Origin: Alnus glutinosa
Taxonomy: Eukaryota; Streptophyta; Magnoliopsida; Fagales; Betulaceae
NCBI RefSeq assembly: GCF_958979055.1
Contig: NC_084887.1
Location: forward strand, 35,442,620-35,506,619
Direction: 5' to 3'
Length of the DNA: 64,000 nt
Within the stretch, counting starts at the first letter, position 1; every line of letters starts with the position of its first letter. This document shows positions 36,989-47,874 of the stretch, one piece after another. The notes under the pieces are model-generated. The model did no database searches, was not told where the DNA came from, and worked only from the letters and a program-made list of their open reading frames with translations. A program made the position numbers and the translations under genes.

Positions 36989-37564
36989 AGCCCACATTTA
37001 ACTGTGTCAAATGATGGATCCAGGTTAGATATCCAGTTGTTATCATGATGCTCGTATGTATCTCGTCTTTGAGCCCGGGATACGCGTATTTCCTCATTTT
37101 TCTGGAAATAACAATTCAAACCCCATAAATTTTAGGTGTTAAGCCAGTTTTATTGTCTAAACGTTGTATTTCAGCTCAGGTTGATGTGCTAACTAGTATT
37201 GATTTTTTTTTAATTGATCTGTGTTGTAAAAAAAAATAAAAAAAATAAACAAAGTTAACTCCAGTAATTAAAATTGATTCGGTTGCAATTGATGCTTGTT
37301 CAATCTCTTAGATCTCTTGTACTTGGCTGTGGAAGTTCCTTGTTTTTTAAAAAAAAAAAAAAAAAATTGTACTGAATTAGAGCATGGGAGAACTAAAATG
37401 TATGCAATCTGTTAATATTATTAAAAATATATATCAGAATTATATTTTAAAATAGACGCCAGTTTAATAAATTAAATTAAAAAAAAAATTAAAAAAAATT
37501 GTCCGAACAATTTTATTGGCAAGATGTGACTTAGATAACGAAGTCCTGGAGTACAGTTTTAACC

Positions 37565-37572
<8 letters not shown>

Positions 37573-37595
<23 letters not shown>

Positions 37596-37599
37596 TATA
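37573..37599. repeat. (AT)n microsatellite
   Basis: AT dinucleotide run in spacer DNA, followed shortly by a T tract. Confidence 0.9.
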
Positions 37600-38754
37600 G
37601 TCGATATATCTTTGTTCTTTTTTTTTTTTTTTTTTTTATTTGGGTCAGATATTTTTTGGTTGGTAATTGCTTCAAACACTCTACACACACTGTAGAGAAT
37701 TTGGTCCACAACCATCAGGAATCGGGGCCCTCCAACGGCGATGATAAAAGACAAAATTATAAGCGGGCCCAGTCTTGATACTCATACGCCGATCTGTGGT
37801 ATCTGGCCGTCCACGTGTTCTTGCCAAAATGCAACGGCCTCCTCGATGAGGCTTCCACGTTCGGCATGCCTCCTTTGTCACGCCATTTCAGCTAGGCCAG
37901 CAGGTAGAATTAATCCTAAAAAACAGAATAACCATATAAACCTTCGCTATTACCAAAATACCCTTAATGCCATGAAAAAACTATTATTTCTTCCTAAAGT
38001 TAAAACTATTAAAACAAAAATTGAAACCATTTTTATTTTTATTTTTTCTTCGGGTGCTCAACTTGATTTCATGGAATCAAAACGAGATGAAACAATTTCA
38101 TTCATCGACTCGGTGTCATAAAATATGACATGACGAGGGATAAAATTACAATTTACGTATATTAAATTGATATTTGTTCTTAGAACATGTGATATTCTCA
38201 TATTTATTTTTTAAAATATACATAAAAATCATATGCTTTTAAGAATAAATGTGAGTTTAATAAACTAAATAGATGAAATTTCTTTTAACACAGTTTATGA
38301 TATTTCTTTGAAGAATGCAAGACATTCAAACACTTTTTTTTAAAAAAAATTTGATTCTAACATGATGTGTCACAATCTTATTAGATCTATTATTTTGAAA
38401 AGCGTGCCACAATTTCATGAGACTGTGACAGATCATGTTGAAATTAAATTTAAAAAAAAAAAGTGTTTTGGGATGTCTAACATTTATCTATGCGAAAAGG
38501 GAGTTGTAAATAAGTCACATCTCAAGGGTATTATGGTAACTGAATCTGCTACAGAGAAACGAAATACAAATAAAACAGGGTAATAAGGCTGAATATTTGG
38601 GGCGTCGAAGAATAGGAAGTGAGTGACACAGAGAGAGAGCGCAGAAACAGGGGCTTTCGTAATATCCACTCCCTCCCTATCCTCTGTTTCTCTGAGATTT
38701 TGAAATTAGGGCTTTTGGCAATTCGTTTTTAATCGTTATTCTTCTTCGTCGTCC

Positions 38755-41090
38755 ATGAACTCCATGGGTTCTGATTCAGTCTCCGTTGCGGTCCCCAGAG
38801 ACCACAGCAAGAAAAACAGGGTATATATCACCAAACTCCTAATTGCCTGTTTGGTTGCCTAGAAAATGCCGGGGAAAATAAAAATTTATTTTGAGACATT
38901 TTATTTGGTATCTCGGTTTCATTTTTCGTTTTCGTGTTTCTCTGTTATCCCGGCGACGGAACTGGAGGTTAACCGTGTTTTTCTTTATAATGTGATTGTG
39001 GTTTTCTTTTCTTTTTTGAATAATCGGAGCTCGTTCTGATTGTGTTTTGATTCTACAGACCAACAAGAAACTGAAGCAGTGCAAGCTCGATGTTCGACGC
39101 GAGCAATGGCTTTCTCAAGGTACGCCTTTGATATCTTTTTCTTTTCTTTTAATTTTTTTACAGCAATTTTTTGTTTTCTGAATACTTCGAAAGCTTTCTT
39201 TATTTTTGTTTCTCAAGGTACGCCTATGTACGGTGTCTCTTATCTTTCTTTTTATTAAAAAAATTAACATTTGATAGATGCATATTTATGTGGATCTAAC
39301 TTGAATAATAGAGGTAATGTGGTTGATTTTATCTTGAATTGAACTATCAACTCCCTTAGAAATTCCTTTTTGATTTGGTTGGTTAATAAAATAATAGTAT
39401 TTTTTACTTTGGTATTTTTTGGGGCTCATTCAAATGATGTTGCAATGGCACTATTGGCTTAATTAATGTGAGATCTCTCTTCTTGGAAATTAAAAACCAA
39501 GAATATGGCTCTTAATTAGTTGTCCTGACGCTTGCATTGTGTTTCAATGTAGACATTGACTAGGGAATAGGCAACTTTCGAAAATCTAGGCACGATACCA
39601 TGGCTGTTTCATATGTTTTCTGTAGGAGATATGTATTTTTGTTTTCTAGACTCTGTTCATGGACGTGGAAGAACCATGTAGAATGAAATATGAATAACGG
39701 TATAACTGTGTGTTATTGTTTGCGTGTTTTTCTTCAGAATGTTTAACTAAGGCAGTCTCTTTGGCTTCTATTCACAACAATATTTGACAGGGATTTTTTT
39801 ATTTATTTTTTTGTTTATTTTTATTTTTTATCACGATAGATGTCTGAAACACCAAATTCTAGGAGTGTGGAATTTCTGAGTTCTAAATTTTCACCTTTTT
39901 TTATTTATTTTATTTTTTCTCGCATTTCCTCTGTCAAATAGAGGATAAAATTTTGTTTCAAACGACTTTGGCTACTGCCTTAAGTTCAGGAGAGAGAAGA
40001 TTGGTCAACGTTCTAGAGTGTCCCTTGAAGCTGATCATATTCTCTAATTCAGTTGGTGACAAGCTCAGTCCTAGTTGTGAAGCGAACTAGTGAGTTTATG
40101 ATCTTTTATGTTTTTAGGAGACAAAGATGTGTGATAAAGATAGGGTTTCTGGATTAGCTTGGCAAAACTGATTAAAGTTACCATTTGCACTATTCCATTT
40201 GTTCATAATGGACTTGTGGTTGTAATGCAGTCAAGAGCAAGGGATGCAAGGTGGATTCAAATGGGAGGGGTGAGTCTCACCCATCACACACACAAATACC
40301 CAATTTGCAGAGTGGATCACTGGACAATTTGGAAATAAGGTCAAGAGGAGAGGAGAATGAGGGGCAGGGCTCCAGCATCCATAACAGTGAGTTGGAGTCC
40401 CTGATGAACATCCCAATTGGAAGCAGTTTGGATCACAATGACTCAAGTAAGGGTCTTAGTGGGAGCAGCAGCAGCAGTAGCACGAGCAGTGGTTGTTGCT
40501 CTGGAACTTTCAGCGAGGAAGAAGAGGATGATGGGTGCCTGGATGACTGGGAGGCTGTTGCAGATGCTTTGAATGCAGAGGACAATCAGCATAACCCAAT
40601 TTCAGAGGCTCCTGACGAACCTGAAACTAGGCGTGAATCTTGTAATACTGGAGTATCTGACAGTAATCCTGGAGTGGGCTTTTTGGATGCAGAGAGCAGC
40701 AAAGTGGTACCTGAATCACGGGCATGGAGACCTGATGATGCTTTCCGTCCTCCGACTCTGCCGACTCTCTCCAAGCAGCACAGTTGTTCAACGAAATCAG
40801 AATGGCATTGTGGCCGTGGAGCCATCACGTGGGCATGGCAAAGCATCATGTCCCAACCTTCTTCATGTCCTATCTGCTATGAGGATTTAGACGTTACAGA
40901 CTCCAGCTTTCTGCCATGTTCATGTGGATTTCGGCTTTGCCTTTTCTGTCACAAAAGAATTGTTGAGGCAGATGGGCGATGCCCAGGCTGCAGAAAGCAG
41001 TATGATCATATAAATGTTGATATGTGCTTCAGTGAAGGGGTCACTCCTTTCCGAGTTCCTTGTTCTCGCAGCATGAGTACTAGGTCTTAG
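38755..41090 (+). CDS. C4C4 RING-finger protein, CNOT4-like
   Basis: Three exons, 38755-38820, 39059-39119 and 40231-41090, join in frame to 328 aa. The N-terminus is basic (KKLKQCKLDVRREQWLSQ), a conserved start of this plant family. The middle has a serine-rich run (SSSSSSTSSGCCSG) followed by an acidic patch with DDWEAVADALNAED, likely disordered. The C-terminus has eight cysteines, C255-x2-C258-x13-C272-x-C274-x4-C279-x2-C282-x10-C293-x2-C296, with no histidine. That is the C4C4 RING of the CCR4-NOT subunit NOT4 (CNOT4), which acts as a ubiquitin ligase. Unlike CNOT4 itself there is no RRM after the RING, which sits at the very end. E3 activity is inferred and the substrate is unknown. 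The start is chosen as the first ATG after a pyrimidine-rich leader, in frame with exon 2. Confidence 0.88.
39110..39240 (+). repeat. Duplicated 5' splice site of RING gene intron 2
   Basis: The exon 2 donor context TCTCAAG|GTACGCCT (junction 39119/39120) recurs 98 bp downstream (junction 39217/39218) within a loose duplication of the surrounding TTTCTTT-rich sequence. Only the first donor keeps the frame. Use of the second would run into an in-frame TGA in the intron. Confidence 0.7.
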
Positions 41091-41677
41091 AAAGGTGGTT
41101 TCTGCTCTTTGAAATATCATGTATATGCTCTCTCTCTCTCTCATGTGGTAGTCATGTTCTTCTGATTCTAGAACTTCAGTTTCCATTGAGGAAGAGAGTA
41201 TATTGATAGGGTTTCAAAACATTCCAACTTTCCAAGTACTGAACTGGACTTTATGTAGTCACTCTTACCCGAGTGCTGTTCTGCGCATGTAGATGTCAGA
41301 AATATAAGCGCTTACGTTAAATACATGGGGTGGTATAGACTTTGACTTGAGAATATAAAACGAAGTACAGTTGTTTTGCCCCATTTTTCTATACTATTAA
41401 TTATTGGTTTAAGACAATTTTTTGTTTTTAGTTAGTTATTTTTCGGTTTGGCAAACTTTTGTTAGAGGTGAAAGGAGAAAAGAATGGGTTGATGAGACGT
41501 AGAATTTTTTGGGAGGAAAACATAAAGAAAGTTTTTTTGTTAGTATAAATAATGGAGTTTTGACTTTTTTGAATTGAAAAGAGAGAATAATGGATTAGCT
41601 GGGATGTTTGGGTGCATTATTTTTTAAAAACAAATTCTATTGGTATTTATTGTTATTCGTAATTTTTTAAAAATACA

Positions 41678-42504
41678 GGTTAACTACATACTTTTTTCCT
41701 GTGGTTGCAAATTTTATTTTTTATCCATTCAGTTTTACTTTTTATCATAGGTGATACATGTGCAATGAGAAAAGATGCAAATGGTACTTACGTCTATTTT
41801 TCCATCTAAAACTAACAGAAATTCACATCAGCGTCACTTGGTACCGTTCAAAATACGACACGTGGCTATAATATATTTTTTAAGTGGTTCGGCGACCCTT
41901 AAGGGCAAAACAGGAAGTAAAAAAATTTGAGGGTTTTGCCTTGGGGGTGGCCGAAGCACCCCTGTGGCCGATTTGGGGTGGTTTGGCCACCCCAAGGGCA
42001 AAACGGGAAGCAAAAAAATTTGAGGGTTTTGCCTTGGGGTGGTTCGGCCAGCCTAAGGGCAAAACGGGAAGCAAAAAAATTTGATGGTGATCGAACCACC
42101 CCCGTAGGCCACAGGGTGGTTCGGCCACCCCCAAACTGGCCAATCTGGGGGTGGCCGAACCACTCCCACGGCCCATAGGGGTGGTTCGGCCACCCCAAGG
42201 GCAAAACGGGAAGCAAAAAAATTTGAGAGTTTTGCCTTGGGGGTGGCCGAACCACCCTCTTGTGGCCCAAAAAGGGTGGCTCTACCATTTTTTTTTTTTA
42301 AAAAAAAAAACATGGCCACGTGTCGCATTTTGAATAGTGCCACGTGGCGCTGACGTGGATTTCTGATAGTTTTGGATGAAAAAATAGACGGAAGTACCAT
42401 TTGCATATTTTCCCATAGTACATGTACCACCTATGATAAAAAGTAAAACTGAAGGGGTAACAAATAAAGTTTGCAAACCATAGGGAGAAATTTTGCATTT
42501 AACC
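41678..42504. mobile_element. Long-TIR foldback / MULE-like non-autonomous element
   Basis: The two ends are inverted copies of each other over about 190 bp. The left arm (41678 to about 41873) and the right arm (about 42311 to 42504) both start GGTTAA when read inward and share, for example, CAGTTTTACTTTTTATCATAGGT, ATGCAAATGGTACTT and GCGACACGTGGC-like words. The GC-rich centre holds four copies of a block that starts GGTTCGGCC-ACCCC, continues AAGGGCAAAACGGGAAGC and ends in an A-rich run, at about 41886, 41980, 42041 and 42183. There is no transposase frame. Flanks show only a weak possible 9-bp duplication (TAAAAATAC versus TAAAAAGGA), so the superfamily call is tentative. Confidence 0.75.
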
Positions 42505-42607
42505 CTAAAAAGGAATTAGATTTTATCAAATTTTTATTAATTTTGTCTCAGTAAGTCAAATCATCTAAACATATTTTTCAACTTTATTTTGCCCTGGAAT
42601 TCCCATA

Positions 42608-42616
42608 GTAAATTAT
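42608..42616 (+). repeat. 9-bp target-site duplication, left copy
   Basis: GTAAATTAT, repeated exactly at 42800-42808 on the other side of the MITE. Confidence 0.9.
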
Positions 42617-42799
42617 GAGTAATGCTACACATCATCCCTTTATCCTCCTTTTGTCCCCCCCAAAATTGATGTGGCTCTTAAAATCACCATTGAATTTTTG
42701 ATATATGACTATTGGATTTTGATCCAATTGTGATTTTAAGAGCCACATCAATTTTGAGAGGACAAAATGAGGACAAGGGGATAATGTGTAACATTACTC
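42617..42799. mobile_element. Mutator-like MITE, 183 bp
   Basis: Starts GAGTAATGCTACACATCATCC and ends GGATAATGTGTAACATTACTC, so the terminal inverted repeats extend inward for about 70 bp, through a shared AAAATTGATGTGGCTCTTAAAATCAC segment. A perfect 9-bp duplication GTAAATTAT flanks it. Nine-base duplications are the signature of Mutator-like elements. It is too short to code for protein and nearly the whole element can fold into a hairpin. Confidence 0.92.
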
Positions 42800-42808
42800 G
42801 TAAATTAT
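42800..42808 (+). repeat. 9-bp target-site duplication, right copy
   Basis: GTAAATTAT, exact match to 42608-42616. Confidence 0.9.
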
Positions 42809-42928
42809 AGTTGAATTTAGATTTTAAAAAATTGAATATCTAAACATCTAAAAATCAAACACCCAAACATTTCCACCTCAAAAGGTTTACGAGAAATGAG
42901 TTACTTTCGGTTTACGTTTCTTCACCCT

Positions 42929-42960
<32 letters not shown>

Positions 42961-44742
42961 AGTAAGGTAAGAAGCTACAATTTTTTTTAATAAGTATTTT
43001 ACAATACTAATGTGGTAGTCATTACTAATGATTGGATTAAAAAAAAAAAAAAAAAAACCCAATATAAAGATTGGTTAAAATTGTCGCATTACCATTCTGA
43101 GACGCTTGTCAAATAAAAATGTAATATCTAGTATTTCTATATATATAAAGGATGAGATTTGTGTTTTAGAAGTTATCTACTTATCTCCTTTACAATTTTC
43201 AGCCTTTGCATCCTTATATGGTTTTAGGAGAATTGAAGAGAACTTGTAAGTTTGCTGCTTGCGGAGTTCTACCAAGGCTTTGTTATATCGTGGGGAAGAT
43301 TTGTCAAGAACCTAAACAGCAAATTGTGTACCCAAAGGGGACAAATTATTCTTTAAAGATGTCTTTACGTGCCTCAGAAGTTTATACATCTTTTGTTTTT
43401 GAATTCAACATCAAGTTCTAACTTTAATGGAGGGCTGAAAAGGCGGGTAATTATTAACTGTTCAATAACTGCTAACTGTTTAACTGTTTTTGTAAGCGAT
43501 TGGAAAGAATCACTAACCGCCTGACTAGTTCCAAAGGTAGGGGGAGGCGGTTAAACATTCTCAAACCACAAACTCGATATATAAACAAACTAATTTCAAA
43601 AATTGTTTTAACAACTATTATTTGGTCCCAATTAAGATTTTAAACTCTACTAACCCTGTAACCCATGTATCATTTCCATGTGCACATTCCATTAATTTCC
43701 AACATAAAGGTTTGTAATTCGGATAAAGATTTTCTTTGAATTGGGCTAGAATTTTTTATTTTTTAACTCAATTTATTAAACATGCATGTGTTTAAAATGT
43801 ATGTAAAATTCATATATATATATATATATTTGTGATTTGCCATTTTATCAGATAACTACCTCGATTTTAAAAATATTAGAAGCAGTATCTAAAATTTTTT
43901 GATTGTCTTTTTTAGTCTTTCCTTCCATATTTAGTCAAAAAAACTTAACGATCTGCCACTTCAAAGCTTTTCAGTGCCCGCCGCATGTCCCTCATATATG
44001 CCACATCATTCTATCAAATCAGCATTACTTAAAAATAAAAATAAAAATAGAAAAGAAATAAAAACTAAAGGAGAAAATACAAAGAAAGAATAAAAAAAAA
44101 AAGAAAAAAAAAAAGAAAAAGATTGCATGCAGCATGCTCTCAGCTGTCCACGTTTCTAAATAATAATTTGGGAACGCGGACAGCTGAGCATGGGTTTCGT
44201 AAAAACTTATACCACATGGCATAATCTAATTGTATACACTTTCATGGGATGCCTCAGATATTGAAAAGACGTCCATGGCAAATAGTCAACTTTTTAGACT
44301 TGACCCTGTCCCTGCCCACTTTTCAATTTCAATCGCTACTCGCTATAGAGAGAGAGAGAGAGGGGCATGACATAATAACGTAAGACCAAAACCATTATAA
44401 TTAAGAGGGTCATTATATTATTATAATCTGTTGACAGAGAGAGCACATGATCAACGCGTAAATGGGATCTGTTCAGCATGTGATCTCGCATGACGAAAAC
44501 CCGAAAAGGTCCGCCTCAATTTCGTAGAAAATAGAATAAATTAAGAAGAAAATTCCAGGAGGTCTACCAGTCAGAGGAGCCAGCCAAGACGTGTTTGGCT
44601 TCCCTCCTGCCTCTTGTACGCGTTTTGACCATTCCCAAGAAGTTTCGGGTCTCCCTTGTAATAATAGATCCAGAAGGTTTCTCTGTTTCTGTTCTATTTC
44701 CACTTTCATTTCACATTTTCACCCATTGTTATAAGCCTTTTG
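42809..44742. other. Spacer upstream of the GATL gene
   Basis: AT-rich spacer with a (CT)n-(AT)n tract near 42929-42958, poly-A and poly-T runs, and an imperfect hairpin at 44133-44192. The final 600 bp before the GATL start likely holds its promoter. No other gene is supported. Confidence 0.55.
44133..44192. repeat. Imperfect inverted repeat (hairpin)
   Basis: CATGCTCTCAGCTGTCCACGTTT and, after a 16-base AT-rich loop, GAACGCGGACAGCTGAGCATG pair over about 19 positions with a two-base bulge and one mismatch. Could be a scrap of a small transposon or a protein-binding dyad. No function can be assigned. Confidence 0.6.
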
Positions 44743-44753
44743 TATATATATAT
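44743..44753 (+). promoter_or_regulatory. TATA box of the GATL gene
   Basis: TATATATATAT about 50 bp before the start codon at 44800, implying a very short 5' UTR of about 20-25 bases if transcription starts 30 bp downstream. Confidence 0.6.
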
Positions 44754-44799
44754 TGGTTCGAAAGAATTACACAATCCCAGTTGATATTATTCTGATTTA

Positions 44800-45906
44800 A
44801 TGTTTCTTCCTAGAGCTATTTGTGCTCTGATCATTCTAGTGTTCGCGCTTCTATCCTCTACCAATGCAGTTCGATCATTTCCCAACGAAGCACACATTGA
44901 ATTGGGCAGGTATTTGCAGTTCTCAGAGGCACCGGAGTACCAAAATGAACCCAAGTGCGCCGTCGTCCTGGCCGGAAAGTCTAAGCTATTTGCATGCGAC
45001 CCTTCGCTTGTTCACATCGCCATGACTATCGATTTGGAGTACTTGAGGGGCTCTGTTGCGGCTGTTCATTCGGTTCTCAAGCATGCTTCTTGCCCTGAAA
45101 ATGTATTCTTTCACTTCATTTCCTCCGATTCCAGCTTGTTGACTGTGCCTGAACTTACCCGGATTGTCCGTTCAACGTTCCCTTCTCTGAATTTCAAAGT
45201 TTACACCTTCAAGGAAACCATAGTCAACAATCTAATATCATCGTCGATTCGTCGGGCTCTTGATAACCCATTAAACTATGCAAGAAGCTACTTGGCCGAT
45301 ATACTTGAGCCCTGCGTTGAACGTGTAATCTATCTAGACTCCGATATCATTGTCGTTGACGACATTCAGAAGCTGTGGGGTGTTTCTCTAACCGGGTCAA
45401 GAGCAATCGGAGCTCCGGAATATTGTCACGCAAACTTCATCAACTACTTTTCCGATGAGTTTTGGTCCGACCCTGAGTTTTCCGAGGTATTTGCAGGGAA
45501 AAGACCTTGCTATTTCAACACGGGTGTGATGGTGATGGATTTGGTGCAGTGGAGAGAGGGTGACTACACGAGAAAGATCGAGAAATGGATGGAAATTCAG
45601 AAACAGAGGAGGATTTACGAATTGGGTTCTCTTCCGCCGTTTCTGTTGGTTTTTGGTGGAGATGTTGAGGCGATTGATCATAGATGGAACCAGCATGGGC
45701 TTGGTGGGGATAATGTGGTGAGTAATTGCAGGTCTTTGCATCCAGGTCCTGTCAGTTTGCTTCACTGGAGCGGCAAGGGGAAGCCATGGGCAAGGCTTGA
45801 TGGGAGGACGCCATGCCCAGTTGATTATCTATGGGCTCCTTATGATCTCTACAAAACCAACGACCGTCGTCATCACCACCATTTCCGAAAACAAAAAAAG
45901 CAGTAA
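44800..45906 (+). CDS. GATL: Galacturonosyltransferase-like (GATL) glycosyltransferase, GT8 family
   Basis: Intronless 368-aa gene, as is typical for GATL genes. Residues 1-23 form a signal-peptide-like hydrophobic start without the long stem of GAUT proteins, so the protein is expected in the Golgi lumen. GT8 features: [19 protein letters not shown] near 75-93, the metal-binding DxD motif in [13 protein letters not shown] (Asp180, Asp182), [11 protein letters not shown] near 238-248 and the C-terminal HWSGKGKPW at 322-330. GATL proteins act in pectin or xylan assembly, but the biochemical acceptor is not settled for most members. The C-terminus ends in an unusual His/Lys-rich tail ([13 protein letters not shown]). 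Which GATL subgroup it belongs to cannot be fixed by eye. Context suggests the GATL8/9/10 group. Confidence 0.92.
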   Translation: MFLPRAICALIILVFALLSSTNAVRSFPNEAHIELGRYLQFSEAPEYQNEPKCAVVLAGKSKLFACDPSLVHIAMTIDLEYLRGSVAAVHSVLKHASCPENVFFHFISSDSSLLTVPELTRIVRSTFPSLNFKVYTFKETIVNNLISSSIRRALDNPLNYARSYLADILEPCVERVIYLDSDIIVVDDIQKLWGVSLTGSRAIGAPEYCHANFINYFSDEFWSDPEFSEVFAGKRPCYFNTGVMVMDLVQWREGDYTRKIEKWMEIQKQRRIYELGSLPPFLLVFGGDVEAIDHRWNQHGLGGDNVVSNCRSLHPGPVSLLHWSGKGKPWARLDGRTPCPVDYLWAPYDLYKTNDRRHHHHFRKQKKQ

Positions 45907-47874
45907 CCGACATATACATTCTTTTGATTCTTCCTACAATCTAGAAAATTCGTTTGTGTATAAAGAGATTCTTCAAATTCAAATTCGGATGAAATTACGT
46001 ATATGAGATCTTTGATTTTTGTTTTTTAGTGTTTTTTTGGTTGAGACCAAATATTGGCAGTGAAATTGATATAGAGTTGTAACATTTGAAAGCAAGACAG
46101 CTTTTATTGGTGGGGGTTTAACTATCAACATCTGTGGTCGGTATCACCAGTCCATGTTCTGTTTCCGCTGATCTGTGCAAGACATCAAATATAAATCCGA
46201 ACGTTTAATTGTCAAAAGCATCCAGAAGCTCCGGATTGTTTCTACGTCCAGGTTGAGCACAACTTGAGAAGCAGAAACAGTTAACTAGTTTCTTGTGAAA
46301 TTGTTACACTTAAAAACACTTCTGCACGTATAAACAGGTTATCAATTGAGTGTGATGCGTATTGTCATATGCCATCCTTATAGCCAGAAAGAGAAAAATT
46401 CAGTTCAGTTTAGAAATCTCTCTCTCTCTCTCCTCCCCCAAAACCAGCTCCGCTTCAACCTCCCTCTCCCCCTTTCTTCCTCCCCATTCCTTTTCTTCTG
46501 TCTTTTCCTCTTTGCTTTCTTTTTTTTTTTCTTTTTTTTTTTTTGTGAGAAGATGGAATAAAAACCACATTCTTTCAACAAAGTAGGAATGATTCTCTCT
46601 TTTGCCTGGAATTGTCACGAAACATACTTTTTTGTCCAAAAAATGTGGGAAATGTGATCTTCACAGACCGCCTCATCGCAATCATTGTCGGTGTACATTT
46701 TTTTCAACCGTCCAACCATCATACTGCATCACCTACCGCCATCTAGGCAGCCCCCTCCTTGGCCTTTTGGTCAAAGATCTATGTCACTTGATCTGTTCGA
46801 ATCCATTTTCAGTTTAAATTTCATGTAATGTACTGTAATGGCCATTTTTTAGGTGTTTGTTGCAGTCGCCAACCCCTCATTTTGTAATTTGATTTTGTTT
46901 TGATGTAATGGTTAAGTTGGTCATCACAAAAAAAAAAAAGTCGTCCTTATAGCGAATACAGTCCTTGCATCTCGATTGATTGGGGAGCCTTCAAATACTA
47001 ATCAAGATTGTAATTTGATATTATTTGGCACGAGTTCAGTCTCATAGAATGGGAACAACGCCATACTTCAGCGTAGCTTCATAAAGTGAGGCAAGTACAT
47101 CTTTTCTGTAAAGGTTAAACCCTATGAAATACGCTCACGAGAAGATCTGAACAACCCATAATTCCTGCTCATGAATACAGAGATGCTTCTTGAACTTCTT
47201 TTTAGCCCAAATTCATTGCTGTTTTTGCTTTGCACCTCGCAAAACAAAAAAGGGACTACCACCGTCCTCAACCTTGCCTAGAACGGCGGGGAATAATTCA
47301 ATAACAGAGTATTTATCCATGACTACAAAAACTGTAAATGTGGCATTCTTAATAATGGTCGGTAGTTTCCTATGGATCGGGTTGGGTTGGTTTGGGGATT
47401 TCTTTTTTCAATCCAACCCGACCACATTATGTTGAAAAATTCTCTAACCCAAATTAACCCAACTATATTACTAAAGCCAACCCAAAAGTGATTGGTTTGA
47501 TTTGGGCTGGGTCGTGGGTTCAACTATTATTCAATACATGATTTGCACACTCGCTACACCAGAGAAAGATCTCCTTGTTGCTGTAGAAATGTTGAAATCA
47601 ATGGGCGGCTGAGAGGTAGGGTGGGAAGGTTCGGAAGGTGGGGCCATGGTCAATGGATTGAGGTAGGTGATTTCTTTGAACACCCCTAGTTTCTATACAC
47701 CACAGGCGATCTGATTGTAAATTAAGATGAAAGAAGAAAGCAAGGAACTAAATGTGATACTCTTACACGGTTTCATTTGAACAATAATATCAAGATAGAT
47801 GAACATGAGAAAAAACGAAACAGAACAAAACAAAAAGAAGAAAAAGAATATACATTTCTCCCACCTTCTTCTCT
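45907..47874. other. Spacer between GATL and the DUF760 gene
   Basis: Two genes face each other tail to tail across 2 kb. It holds a poly-pyrimidine and (CT)n patch near 46417-46544 and an inverted GGTTGGGTTGG / CCAACCC cluster near 47378-47520. No further gene is supported. Confidence 0.55.
47378..47520. repeat. GGGTTGGGTTGG / CCAACCCGACC inverted repeat cluster
   Basis: GGGTTGGGTTGGTTT and AATCCAACCCGACC face each other across about 20 bases, and several further AACCCAA and GGGCTGGGTCG words follow. This resembles the core of a small plant DNA transposon or a dispersed repeat. The ends are not defined. Confidence 0.45.

Larger units (their letters stand above)
36584..38754. other. Spacer between SIN3-like and RING genes
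   Basis: Holds the SIN3-like 3' UTR, a (CT)n tract, poly-A and poly-T tracts, an (AT)n tract at 37573-37599 and a GC-richer 200-bp patch near 37700-37910 with no recognisable protein. The last 180 bp is a likely promoter and 5' leader of the RING gene. Confidence 0.55.

Noticed and set aside
46660-46800. GC-richer patch as a possible structured RNA gene
   Set aside because: No clover-leaf, snRNA or snoRNA boxes could be recognised.
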